55,946 bases of DNA from Thalassoglobus neptunius (GTDB lineage: Bacteria; Planctomycetota; Planctomycetia; Planctomycetales; Planctomycetaceae). Location: the NCBI RefSeq assembly GCF_007859735.1, contig NZ_SIHI01000023.1, positions 1 through 55,946 on the forward strand. The letters run 5' to 3'. A program made the position numbers and the translations under genes. The notes under the pieces are model-generated. The model was not told the origin of the DNA. It saw nothing but the letters and a program-made list of their open reading frames with translations, and did not search any database. Shown piece after piece: positions 45,834 to 53,781 of the stretch. The first letter of the stretch is position 1. The number at the start of each line of letters is the position of its first letter.

Positions 45834-48800
45834 GTGAAAAAAGTGAACCAGTGGACGATGGATCCTGACAATGTCGAATTTGCCGAATTGGTAAACCGGC
45901 TTGCGAGCCTCGGAAGTACTCAAGTGGATACGGCGAGCGTTCTTGAGATTTCTCCTGGTCAAGTAAGCAGAATTAAGAGCGGAGAGCGGCACGCGTCACC
46001 AAAGCATCTCCGAAAGCTTCGAAAGCGAGTTAATGAACTAACAGAGGAGCGGTCAAGGATGCCAGTTCTTTCTCTCTCCAGCGTAGGGGGAGGGGTGTTC
46101 GAGTTGAACCAATCGATTTTGGTAAATCTGGACGCTAGTCAAGCTGTATCCGCGTTTCGAGATCTCCTGTGGTCTCGGGCCGCCGAGCTGAAGATCCCAT
46201 CGACTCGGATTAGCATCTCGTCGAACGTCACCACTCCAGATGGCGGCATAGATGCGTCAGTAATCGGGGAGGTTGATCCACAGTTTGACGACGAATTACT
46301 GGCAGGCAATCCTCGTTATCAAATCAAGACAGGGAACTTTAAGCCTTGGCAGAAGAGTCAAGTTGATCTGGAACTCTTTGGTGCGGAAAAGAAAAAAGCC
46401 TTCGCGAATTTGGGATCAGAGATCCAGAGGATGTTGGAAGACAGTGCACGATTCATTGTCGTTGCATTTGGAGTTGACCCCACTGATCGTGAGCTTCGAA
46501 AGGCTGAAGAGAACTTTTTACATGCCTTTCGGAACTGTGGGTACCCTCATGCTTCAGTCCAGGTGTGGGGCCAAACGCAACTATTAAGTCTCTTTCGTAG
46601 GTATCCGTCGCTGTGTCTTAGCCTTCGAGGTCACGACCACCATGGATTTCGTAGTCATGATTCATGGTCATCCGACGAAGATATGCAACTACTCGAGCAC
46701 TACAGCTCTGATCAACAACAGCTAATTGACGAACTTCGTCACGCGTTGGAATCCGGTGAAGTGCCACATGTGAGGCTAATAGGTGAACCCGGAATCGGCA
46801 AAACTCGTTTCGCAAAGGAAATTACTTGCACGAAATCTCTGTCGCCGATTTCGTTATACGTCAAAGATGGAAGAACACTTCTGCAAAGCTCCTTCCTGAA
46901 TGAATTGCTCCAAACTGAGGACAAACGAGTTGTCTGTTTTGTCATTGACGAGTGTTCGCAGAAAGACATTGCTGAAATATGGAACATGATGAAACCTCGT
47001 TCTAATCGACTGCGAGTCATTTCAATTGATCACGGTCCAGATCATACTTTTGACGACAAAACTAAGGTGATCACAGTCGAACCAGCCAATGAAGAGCAAA
47101 TCGTTGACATTCTGAAAGATCACGACGTTGGGGAAAATGATGCAAAGCGATGGGCTGACTTTTGCGAAGGAAGTCCTCGTGTTGCTCATGTTCTAGGGGA
47201 AAACCTGCGATCCCATCGCTCTGACCTTCTAGTTGCACCAACAACGTCAGAAGTCTGGAGGCGGTTCATCGACGGCTACGACTCGCCAGACTCAGATGCG
47301 GTGCAGTTAAGACAAGTTGTCCTTCTTTTTTGTTCACTATTCGAACGATTTGGGTTCTCGCACCCCGTTGGTGACGAAGCCGAGTATATCCAGAAGCTAG
47401 CTTACAAATACGATCCCCGAATTTCCCCTTCGGTATTCAAGAGGATCGTTAACGAACTGCGAGGACGAAAGATCATTCAGGGAGAAAAGACGCTCTACAT
47501 CACTCCGCGGTTGCTTCACGTTCATTTATATCGCGAATTCTGGAATCTTTACGGTGATGAATTTGACATTTCCGGCGCACTCAATGATATGCCTCGTCAG
47601 ATGTCTCGATGGTTCGTTCATATGCTGAGATATCGGCACGAATGCACGGCTGCGGAAAACGCGATCACTCGGCTCTTTGGACCTGATGGGATGTTCCCGA
47701 GCGGAGAATTCGAAGACAGCCAAGACAGTGGTCGGATGATCTCAATTCTTGCGGAAACGTGCCCAAAGCCATCACTCGCGTGCTTGAGGCGAACCATTGG
47801 TAGAATGGAAACTGCGGAACTCCGAAAGGTAACACGGGCCCGGCAACAGTTGATTTGGGCGCTCGAAAAACTCGCTGTATGGGAAGAGTGTTTTGCGGAT
47901 GCTGCAGAGTTGCTGCTGGCGCTAGCTGAAGCAGATCCAGATAATTGTTCAGCCGATGCTAGCAGGAGTTTTGAGGGACTTTTCAGTCTAGTTCCAGGGT
48001 TCGGTCCGACTCAGGCAGGTCCGAGCGTTCGAGTGGAGGTTCTTGAATCTGCTCTAAATTCAGAGTCAGCTGTTCGTAGGGAAATTTGCCTTAGAGCTTG
48101 CGCCAAAGCTCTCTACAGAGGACCACTCACTAGGATGGTTGGTCCTGAATATCAAGGCGTCAGGCCGAGAATCCAATTTTGGATTCCCGAAACTTATGGG
48201 GACCTTTGGAACGCTTACCTTGCTGTATGGGAGCTTCTTGTGGATCGACTTCTCGAATGGAGAGGCGAAGAACGCCGTCTTCTGATTTCTACAATCATCG
48301 ATGTGGTTTGGTCTGTGATAGACATTCCGCTGCTAACGGATTCTGTTGTTCAAACACTTCAAAGATTAGCTAAAGACGAGGATACGAATATAAAAAGATT
48401 GCTTGAGTCGATCCAACAACAGCTTCGATACGAATACCGAAGTCTTTCAGCGGAAACGAAGAAGTCACTCACGACGGTTGTCGAGCAGTTGGAAGGTTAT
48501 GACTTCTCATCGACGCTCAAACGCTATGTGAAGCATTGGACTCGGGAGGACTTTTACAAAGACAACCTTGAGCCCTCGAATACCTTTAGTCGTAAGATTG
48601 CTGAGTTGGCTAAATTGACCCAGAATGATGCAGAACTCTTGAGAGTCGAATTGCCTTGGTTGGTATGTGAAGAGTCGAGTCCGTTGTATTCGTTTGCGTT
48701 TAAGATTGGCGAATTCGATCTTGAAAACTCATGGTTTGACGAGATTGTAGAGCAATATGAACATCGGCAAGAAAACGCGACTACGTCCTTTCTAAGTGGA

Positions 48801-49868
48801 TATTTGGCGGGAGTTTACGATCGCGACGTTGACGATTGGGAAACTTTGATTCTCCGTCTTGCCGACAATCCAGCGACCGCCGATCGGTTTTCAGATTTTG
48901 TTATTTGTTCGGGGATGACCAATAGGATTGCCCTGCGTGTTGTCTCTCAGTGTCGGAGCGGATTGCAAAGTAAGGAGCGATTGCAGCGTTGGTGGTTCGA
49001 CCGTCAAATCCAGACACTTGAAGAAGAGGTAGTTCAGGAGCTGATCCGCCTTCAGTTGGAAGATCGCACTGGGCTGTTGTGGGGAAATGCTGTGCAAATG
49101 TGCCATCAATTCTATTTCGAGAAGGACAACGCGAAAGTTCTCCCTGAGGATTTGGTTTTCGAGCTATTGTCGTCAGAAGCAATGCTGGATGGTCGAGTTG
49201 CGAGCTCATCGAGCTACTACTGGTCGCGATTAGCTAATGCGTTTCTTTCGCAGTTTCCACAACGGAAATGGGAGCTTTTTGAAAGAGTGGTGCGAATCTC
49301 GATGGGTGAACAATCAGTTCTTGAAGAATTAGACCTGCGCGAAGCAGCTGTGATTTCAACTATCCTTCGAGAGAATCCCACACGTGCGTGGGGGTGCATT
49401 GCTAGAATCTATGATGAAATATCTGGAGTCGAGGAATATCGACTCCAACATTGGTTGGGGGGGGGGTACCGGATTTATGGAGAGGCGAGCGATGGTCCTA
49501 TTCAGTTCATTGGGGAAGATGAACTGTTTGCGTGGGTTGATGAGGACCTAGAGGAACGAGCAAACTTCTTGACACGCGTCCTACCAAAAACTTTCAATGA
49601 ATCTAAAGCAGGCCGACTCACAAGAAATTTCGTTGCTAGATACGGAAAAAATGAGAGAATTCGGAATGGACTACACGCCCACTTCCATTCATGTGGATGG
49701 AGCGGAAACGCAAGCAACTATTTTCGAGAACTCCGCGAAGATGCGAGAGAGTGGTTGGCCGGAGAAAAAGACAAAAATGTTAGGAGATGGTTAGAAGACT
49801 ACATCGAGAATTTGAGCAATGACATTGAACGAGCAGAAATTGAAGAGGAACGAGTGGGACTAGACTGA
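45834..49868 (+). CDS. HTH / PD-(D/E)XK-like nuclease / P-loop NTPase, candidate anti-phage defence protein
   Basis: The start at GTG 45834 follows a G-rich ribosome-binding site; the frame is open from 45708 but lacks a good start there. Of 1344 residues, about 15-65 form a helix-turn-helix (TQVDTASVLEISPGQVSRIK). Residues about 100-270 look like a PD-(D/E)XK/Mrr-type nuclease: D136-GGID140 and, on the next strand, Y162-Q-I-K165. A P-loop NTPase follows with Walker A GEPGIGKT (K323) and Walker B VCFVIDE (D372-E373). Residues about 560-1344 are helical without clear repeats and could be a sensor like those of STAND/Avs proteins. The gene is more A+T-rich than its surroundings and lies among mobile-element remnants. 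A 10-G run interrupts codons near residue 1208. Defence is inferred from architecture and location; no named family was recognised. Confidence 0.8.
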   Translation: MKKVNQWTMDPDNVEFAELVNRLASLGSTQVDTASVLEISPGQVSRIKSGERHASPKHLRKLRKRVNELTEERSRMPVLSLSSVGGGVFELNQSILVNLDASQAVSAFRDLLWSRAAELKIPSTRISISSNVTTPDGGIDASVIGEVDPQFDDELLAGNPRYQIKTGNFKPWQKSQVDLELFGAEKKKAFANLGSEIQRMLEDSARFIVVAFGVDPTDRELRKAEENFLHAFRNCGYPHASVQVWGQTQLLSLFRRYPSLCLSLRGHDHHGFRSHDSWSSDEDMQLLEHYSSDQQQLIDELRHALESGEVPHVRLIGEPGIGKTRFAKEITCTKSLSPISLYVKDGRTLLQSSFLNELLQTEDKRVVCFVIDECSQKDIAEIWNMMKPRSNRLRVISIDHGPDHTFDDKTKVITVEPANEEQIVDILKDHDVGENDAKRWADFCEGSPRVAHVLGENLRSHRSDLLVAPTTSEVWRRFIDGYDSPDSDAVQLRQVVLLFCSLFERFGFSHPVGDEAEYIQKLAYKYDPRISPSVFKRIVNELRGRKIIQGEKTLYITPRLLHVHLYREFWNLYGDEFDISGALNDMPRQMSRWFVHMLRYRHECTAAENAITRLFGPDGMFPSGEFEDSQDSGRMISILAETCPKPSLACLRRTIGRMETAELRKVTRARQQLIWALEKLAVWEECFADAAELLLALAEADPDNCSADASRSFEGLFSLVPGFGPTQAGPSVRVEVLESALNSESAVRREICLRACAKALYRGPLTRMVGPEYQGVRPRIQFWIPETYGDLWNAYLAVWELLVDRLLEWRGEERRLLISTIIDVVWSVIDIPLLTDSVVQTLQRLAKDEDTNIKRLLESIQQQLRYEYRSLSAETKKSLTTVVEQLEGYDFSSTLKRYVKHWTREDFYKDNLEPSNTFSRKIAELAKLTQNDAELLRVELPWLVCEESSPLYSFAFKIGEFDLENSWFDEIVEQYEHRQENATTSFLSGYLAGVYDRDVDDWETLILRLADNPATADRFSDFVICSGMTNRIALRVVSQCRSGLQSKERLQRWWFDRQIQTLEEEVVQELIRLQLEDRTGLLWGNAVQMCHQFYFEKDNAKVLPEDLVFELLSSEAMLDGRVASSSSYYWSRLANAFLSQFPQRKWELFERVVRISMGEQSVLEELDLREAAVISTILRENPTRAWGCIARIYDEISGVEEYRLQHWLGGGYRIYGEASDGPIQFIGEDELFAWVDEDLEERANFLTRVLPKTFNESKAGRLTRNFVARYGKNERIRNGLHAHFHSCGWSGNASNYFRELREDAREWLAGEKDKNVRRWLEDYIENLSNDIERAEIEEERVGLD
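49457..49466 (+). repeat. Run of ten G inside the nuclease-NTPase coding sequence
   Basis: The tract encodes LGGG near residue 1208 of 1344. As read here it keeps the frame open to 49868. Gain or loss of one G would remove or replace the last 135 residues. Tracts of this length are prone to slippage and also to sequencing error. Confidence 0.8.
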
Positions 49869-50008
49869 CTCGACGAATTCTGCACCGGCCGCATCGATCG
49901 AAGCCAGTGATTGATGATAACTCACGCAGAATCTCACCAATCGTTCTCTAAATTACGTTGAATGCGAATCATCCCACATGTCAGATTGAATGCCTCTGTC
50001 GAACTCAA

Positions 50009-50602
50009 TCATCGGTTCCTAAACTCCGCCATGACAGCTTTCTCCAACTCCGTCAGATCCCACTCGGCCAGGACGGCGTAGAACTCACCGACAACGTGCT
50101 TGAGCAGGAATGGGTCAGTTGGAGGAGCCATCTCTCTCGGCCACTCGTACCACTCGTCGACTTCCCACAGAATGAACCAATCTCGGAGCTGTCCTTTCGT
50201 GGGTCGGACATCCGCAGGGACCATCGGAACCATTGCATAGGAGCGGAACCATCCAATGTGGAACTCCGGTCGCACTTCGATTCTCCGAACGAGTCCGGAA
50301 TTGAATCGCTTGCTCTTCCTGCAATCAAAAAGAAGCGTGTGCCCCGGTCCCGGACGGCATTCGACCTCTTTCCGATCTGCCCGAGCGATCGCGAGTCGTG
50401 GTCGACCTTCCTGATCAAACCCGCCCTCATTGATCACATCAGACAGGTGGATCAGCGGATAGCCGTCCGCTGCAGCGTTGTAGATGTAGACCTCGACGAG
50501 GCGTTGATACTCCTCCTCGGCATCTTTGTGCATCCGCGATCGGTAAGCCTTCAGCTTCCGTTTCGCTTCGTCCTGATCAAGTGTGATGAGAGTGGTGTTC
50601 AT
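50009..50602 (-). CDS. Conserved mobile-element protein of unknown function
   Basis: The start at 50602 (MNTTLITLDQDEAKRKLKAY) has AAAGGA upstream; an in-frame ATG at 50692 is less likely. The 197-residue product has a basic N-terminal helix, a central segment (GHTLLFDCRKSKRF) and a conserved-looking C-terminus (LLKHVVGEFYAVLAEWDLTE). It is not recognised as a known family. It is the last gene of the leftward element operon, overlapping the previous gene by 26 bases. A decayed partial copy exists at 44209-44440, so the gene belongs to a type of element present more than once in this region. Confidence 0.75.
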   Translation of the reverse strand: MNTTLITLDQDEAKRKLKAYRSRMHKDAEEEYQRLVEVYIYNAAADGYPLIHLSDVINEGGFDQEGRPRLAIARADRKEVECRPGPGHTLLFDCRKSKRFNSGLVRRIEVRPEFHIGWFRSYAMVPMVPADVRPTKGQLRDWFILWEVDEWYEWPREMAPPTDPFLLKHVVGEFYAVLAEWDLTELEKAVMAEFRNR

Positions 50603-50816
50603 CGCGTTTCCTTTCTGAGTAGTTCCCAGGTCGATGGCCAATGTGCCAGGCATCGCAATGGGGACAGGGGTAAATGTTGAGTCCGAAGTCACCGAGCTGC
50701 AGCAAGGCCTGCAGCGTCTGCTCGGCAGAATGTTTGGTGTGGCGAATCTTCCGAGTGCTGGGGCTGAACACCGGTCGCCGGGGAGTTCGCTTTTTCGTGA
50801 GTGGCGTTCTCTTCAT
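50577..50816 (-). CDS. Small basic CPxC protein (zinc-ribbon-like)
   Basis: The 79-residue product starts at 50816 with AAAGGGA upstream. It is very basic at the N-terminus (KRTPLTKKRTPRRPVF) and contains YPCPHCDAWHIGH, a CxxC plus His pattern suitable for zinc binding. Its start overlaps the stop of the preceding gene (ATGA at 50813-50816) and its end overlaps the next gene. It probably binds nucleic acid (inference). Not recognised as a named family. Confidence 0.7.
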   Translation of the reverse strand: MKRTPLTKKRTPRRPVFSPSTRKIRHTKHSAEQTLQALLQLGDFGLNIYPCPHCDAWHIGHRPGNYSERKRDEHHSHHT

Positions 50817-51320
50817 CGATTCCCTTTCGCATGAAACTTCGAAACCTGCATCACGAGAGCCTTGGACGCATCGAACGCTGAGTCTCGGGCCCGCTTGTTG
50901 TTCAGAATCGAACTGCACAGGTCGACAACCGATCGTTCCCACATCGAAACCAGAACTGTTTCATCCGCAGAGTGCCCCTGAATGGCTTGATGGATCTGCG
51001 GAATCGCCGGACCTGCCCGATGCGGTTGAGCTGACTCCAACAGCGCCGACCACTGAGTTGTGGTGAGCAACAAAGTCATCCACGTCCCGAGCCCATCACT
51101 TTCAGTCCCTTCGATGGGCTTGGATTTCTTGCGTTTCCGTTTTGAACGTTTCGGTTTGAGTTTGATCGCCCGAGATGATTCACGCTTTGCCCCCGGTGAC
51201 TCACCGGGGGTTAAATCCAAACTGGTTTCCGCCTCGATCGCTTCGAGGATCAGTGTCACGCGCTGACGATTCTTGAATCGTCAACAGATCATCGATCACC
51301 GGCGGAAACAACGTGCTCAT
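50813..51320 (-). pseudogene. Element gene of unknown function, probably frameshifted near its start
   Basis: An ATG at 51320 overlaps the stop of the previous gene (ATGA) and has GGAGGAG upstream, so it is the expected start. That frame (MSTLFPPVIDDLLTIQ) stops after 39 codons, near 51201. A different frame from about 51270 to 50813 encodes NRQRVTLILEAIEAETSLDL and a long continuation, then overlaps the next gene by ATGA. Removing one base near 51270 would join the two into a protein of about 168 residues. The product has a Lys/Arg-rich middle (KLKPKRSKRKRKKSK) and a helical end. Alternatively translation of the long frame begins at GTG 51259. It may be a true mutation or a sequencing error. 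Confidence 0.55.
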
Positions 51321-51517
51321 CACTCCTCCTCTGATCGGCAGCCATGTTCTTTCGATTTCCGTAGGCAGGTCGGTCCCATCTGATGCTCGATCGACTGCGG
51401 TGTCTTTAGCCGTCGGCCGCACACCAGGCAGTAAGTCACCGGAGGTTCCTCCGGATCGATCAGTGACCTTTGACCGGCGATCAGTTTGCGACGGGGACGT
51501 TCCAGAATGGTTTTCAT
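51320..51517 (-). CDS. DUF6011-like small zinc-binding protein
   Basis: The 65-residue product contains YCLVCGRRLKTPQSIEHQMG followed by PTCLRKS. The pattern CxxCGRxL...S...GP.C resembles DUF6011-type zinc-ribbon proteins that are common on phages and integrative elements. The start at 51517 overlaps the stop of the upstream HTH gene (ATGA), and the stop overlaps the next gene, so it is translated as part of a chain. Probably cytoplasmic and nucleic-acid associated; the function is unknown. Confidence 0.75.
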   Translation of the reverse strand: MKTILERPRRKLIAGQRSLIDPEEPPVTYCLVCGRRLKTPQSIEHQMGPTCLRKSKEHGCRSEEE

Positions 51518-52551
51518 TGGAGGGTTTCCTGTCTGCGACTCAGCTCCTGAATCACGATCTTCTGGGCCGTCGCGTCTCGACGCAGATCGGCGAGGCTGTG
51601 GTACATCCTCGCCATCGATTGCAGTGTCTCGTTGCAGCGGACGATCTCGCGGAACTCCGAATCACTCAGTGACTCGACGCGTTCGAGTTGCTGGCGTTGA
51701 GTCGCAACTCGCTGCTCTCGATCGAAGTCGAGTTGCTGTTGCTCGCTATTGACCCAGCCATCGGTCGGTTCCAGCCAGGTGCGGGCTTTCTGCACCCGGA
51801 CGAACAACGCCCCCGGCTTCCAGGAAGGCGTTCGAAGCTGGTCGAAGGCGGCGATGATCGCCATCACGTGGTCAGCGTCGACAAACCGCGATGCGGATCG
51901 AATGGCAGCATCGTAGGCCTGGACTCCTCGTCGAAATAACTCCTCCTCCACCTCTTCCCAGCTCGCCGCAGACGCTGACGGAACTTTAGGGGGAGAGGGG
52001 GAAGACGCTTCTCTTGTGCGGTTCTCTGGGCGGTTCTTATATGGTGCGAGGGACACAGTGTCCTCTGGGTCGGTCTCAATGTCCTCTGGCTGAGCCACAG
52101 TGTCCTCTGGGTTTTTGGTCGATCGTGCACCCGGACGGTGTGTCGCCGATCGATTTTTCTTGCGTGCACCCGGACGGCGTGCTCGCTTTGGTTTTGGCTC
52201 CGGACGGCAGCCAAACACCACATCCCAGTTGATTGCGACTTTTAGCAGAGGATGACCTCCTTTCGTCGTCTCGTTCCAGACGGTGACCAGGCCAATCGAT
52301 CGCAGTGCATCAATGGCCCTCTGAACGGTCTTCGTGCTGAGACGAACGCACGCAGCCATCGTTTCGAGCGATGGCCAGGCTTCCTCCTTTTCTCTTTGGT
52401 GATCATCAATCATGCGCAGCACTGAGGCCGCTGTCGCTCGTGAGACGGGACGTCCATAACCGCGGAGGCGCTTCGGGAATGGGTATTCGTTCAACGCCCT
52501 CAGTTGTGCCCCACGGTTCCAGTCGAGTCCCTGCTGTTTCCGTTTGGACAT
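51514..52551 (-). CDS. HTH replication-initiator-like protein of the element
   Basis: The start at 52551 is chosen because AAAGGACAGGG lies just before it. Residues about 40-100 form a winged helix-turn-helix (WPSLETMAACVRLSTKTVQR, then AIDALRSIGLV) as in phage replication protein O or HTH_36 proteins. A basic linker (about 115-145) and short PEDT repeats (about 145-170) follow. The C-terminal 170 residues are helical with coiled-coil character (EQRVATQRQQLERVESLS). At 345 residues it resembles DNA-binding initiators that recruit a helicase, but no helicase-loader motif was seen. It starts about 11 bases after the csrA stop and is coupled to the DUF6011-like gene. Confidence 0.7.
   Translation of the reverse strand: MSKRKQQGLDWNRGAQLRALNEYPFPKRLRGYGRPVSRATAASVLRMIDDHQREKEEAWPSLETMAACVRLSTKTVQRAIDALRSIGLVTVWNETTKGGHPLLKVAINWDVVFGCRPEPKPKRARRPGARKKNRSATHRPGARSTKNPEDTVAQPEDIETDPEDTVSLAPYKNRPENRTREASSPSPPKVPSASAASWEEVEEELFRRGVQAYDAAIRSASRFVDADHVMAIIAAFDQLRTPSWKPGALFVRVQKARTWLEPTDGWVNSEQQQLDFDREQRVATQRQQLERVESLSDSEFREIVRCNETLQSMARMYHSLADLRRDATAQKIVIQELSRRQETLQ
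52054..52112 (+). repeat. Short imperfect repeats encoding PEDT units
   Basis: Three copies of a TGTCCTCTGG core, two of them within CACAGTGTCCTCTGGGT, occur in 59 bases inside the HTH replication-like gene. On the coding strand they give PEDTV, PEDIE and PEDTV units in a disordered linker. They have no CRISPR-like spacing. Confidence 0.7.
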
Positions 52552-52562
52552 TCCCTGTCCTT

Positions 52563-52760
52563 TCAAGCAGACTCTGCAGCTGAGACCTTCGTGTTCATGC
52601 GATCCCAGATCTCCCGACGATGAACGCCGATCGACCTGGGAGCCTCGATTCCCATGCGAACTTTGTCACCGCGAATCGAGACCGCTTTGATCTCGATTCG
52701 ACGGCCATCCTCCAACACAAGGATGATGTCCTCATCGACGTGTCGTGATAACACAAGCAT
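52563..52760 (-). CDS. csrA: Carbon storage regulator homologue CsrA
   Basis: The 65-residue protein has the typical CsrA beginning MLVLSRHVDEDIILVLEDG, the central IRGDKVRMGIEAP and VHRREIW, the strand carrying the RNA-contacting arginine. CsrA dimers bind GGA motifs in mRNA leaders and usually repress translation by blocking the ribosome-binding site. Finding it in the integrase operon, between an unknown gene and the HTH replication-like gene, indicates an element-borne regulator rather than the chromosomal copy that usually sits with flagellar genes. The gap to the upstream gene is 21 bp. Candidate targets are the leaders at 55430-55494 and 55718-55783, which carry GGA in a hairpin loop or ribosome-binding site (inference). 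Confidence 0.95.
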   Translation of the reverse strand: MLVLSRHVDEDIILVLEDGRRIEIKAVSIRGDKVRMGIEAPRSIGVHRREIWDRMNTKVSAAESA

Positions 52761-52781
52761 CGTGCTTCTCCTGATCCAACG

Positions 52782-53438
52782 TTAAAACAGGCTGGTTTGC
52801 CGATGGGCTCCCTGCACGACGACCGGCCTGCGATCGATCGTCATGGGTTGTGGTTTGGGAATCGACGGTTCAGTGATTTCGTTGTTGAGCGTTTCCGAAA
52901 CCAGCTGGTCGAGTGTCACAATCCTCTGTGGCCGAGCGGAGCAGTCGGTCAGCTTCTTCGACCAGGTGTGAATCAGATAACGACGCTTCGCCCGTGTCGC
53001 GAAGACGTTGCCGAACTGATTCAATGGGCCGGACCACTCCAACCCGAAGTCACGGCAGCGATCGAGAAATGTCTCTTGTTCTGGTGTCAATTCCCCCACG
53101 ACCTCGTTGGTCTGATCGTGTACCAGTAATCTCTTTTGAGTCGGCGCCCTGTGTTGTTCCGTGGGAGCGGGTTCTGCAGTTTCGTCAGATGAGCCATCCC
53201 ACCACGGTCCGTCTTCAAACTCTTGATCGCCCACAGTGCCCCAGAAGTTCCAGCGGCCTGTCTCCAGGTCGATCGAGAACTGACGCCCGGCCAATTCGGC
53301 GAGCTTGGTTCCTCCCCGCGTCCCATCGGGCAGCAACTGCAGCCCGTACCAGCGAAGTCCATGCAGCGACCGAAACGGTTTCATCGCGATCGCGAAACCG
53401 GCGTTCTCAAGATGTGACCGTCGATCATCCGGGCTCAT
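52782..53438 (-). CDS. Element protein of unknown function
   Basis: The 218-residue product has an N-terminal alpha/beta region (LRWYGLQLLPDGTRGGTKLA, then FSIDLETGRWNFWGT), a variable acidic linker, a helical segment (LTPEQETFLDRCRDFGLEW) and a Pro-rich end. No catalytic motif is seen and I do not recognise it. Its ATG overlaps the stop of the Cys-rich ORF (ATGA at 53435-53438), and csrA follows after 21 bp. It belongs to the leftward element operon. Confidence 0.7.
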   Translation of the reverse strand: MSPDDRRSHLENAGFAIAMKPFRSLHGLRWYGLQLLPDGTRGGTKLAELAGRQFSIDLETGRWNFWGTVGDQEFEDGPWWDGSSDETAEPAPTEQHRAPTQKRLLVHDQTNEVVGELTPEQETFLDRCRDFGLEWSGPLNQFGNVFATRAKRRYLIHTWSKKLTDCSARPQRIVTLDQLVSETLNNEITEPSIPKPQPMTIDRRPVVVQGAHRQTSLF

Positions 53439-53743
53439 GACTCAACATCCTCCCGATGGATCTTGGAAACGCCTCGGCAAGGAAGTCGGCAACTCACTGA
53501 TGATTCAAAAGAGAAGCTGCCCTGGAGCAACCCCGCTTCGACGGGCCGTTCGAAGCAGGGGTATTTGCTTTGCTCGACAGGGCAGCGATCAAGACAGGAG
53601 GGCTGACCTGCCTTGATGATTTCGGCCGCCCGACACAGGCAGCCGCCGACGCCACGCAGCGACGGGTTGAGTAAGAAAGGTCGGTCCGGTTCCGGATCTG
53701 GAGTAACGTCCGGACCGACCAAGGCCAGCAACACACCGACCAT
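53435..53743 (-). CDS. Small cysteine-rich protein of the element
   Basis: An ATG at 53743, 38 bp after the integrase stop, opens a frame of 102 codons that ends in an ATGA overlap with the next gene, which supports its being translated. The product has seven cysteines in the order CxC, CxxxC, C, CxxxC (GGCLCRAAEIIKAG, PSCLDRCPVEQSKYPC, SCRLPCR), suggesting metal binding. It begins with a short hydrophobic stretch (VGVLLALVG). The ribosome-binding site is weak. The frame is also open through the integrase gene upstream, but that part is only a shadow of it. Confidence 0.55.
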   Translation of the reverse strand: MVGVLLALVGPDVTPDPEPDRPFLLNPSLRGVGGCLCRAAEIIKAGQPSCLDRCPVEQSKYPCFERPVEAGLLQGSFSFESSVSCRLPCRGVSKIHREDVES

Positions 53744-53781
53744 TGATGAGTTCAACAAGTCCGCGTTTCTTGTCTTCCCGG

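Noticed and set aside
49958-50680. 240-codon plus-strand frame opposite two element genes
   Set aside because: The minus-strand genes have ribosome-binding sites and coupling, and one has a decayed homologue in the same reading frame.
52054-52112. Three short repeats considered as a CRISPR array
   Set aside because: Units are too short and irregular, lie inside a coding frame and encode a PEDT linker.
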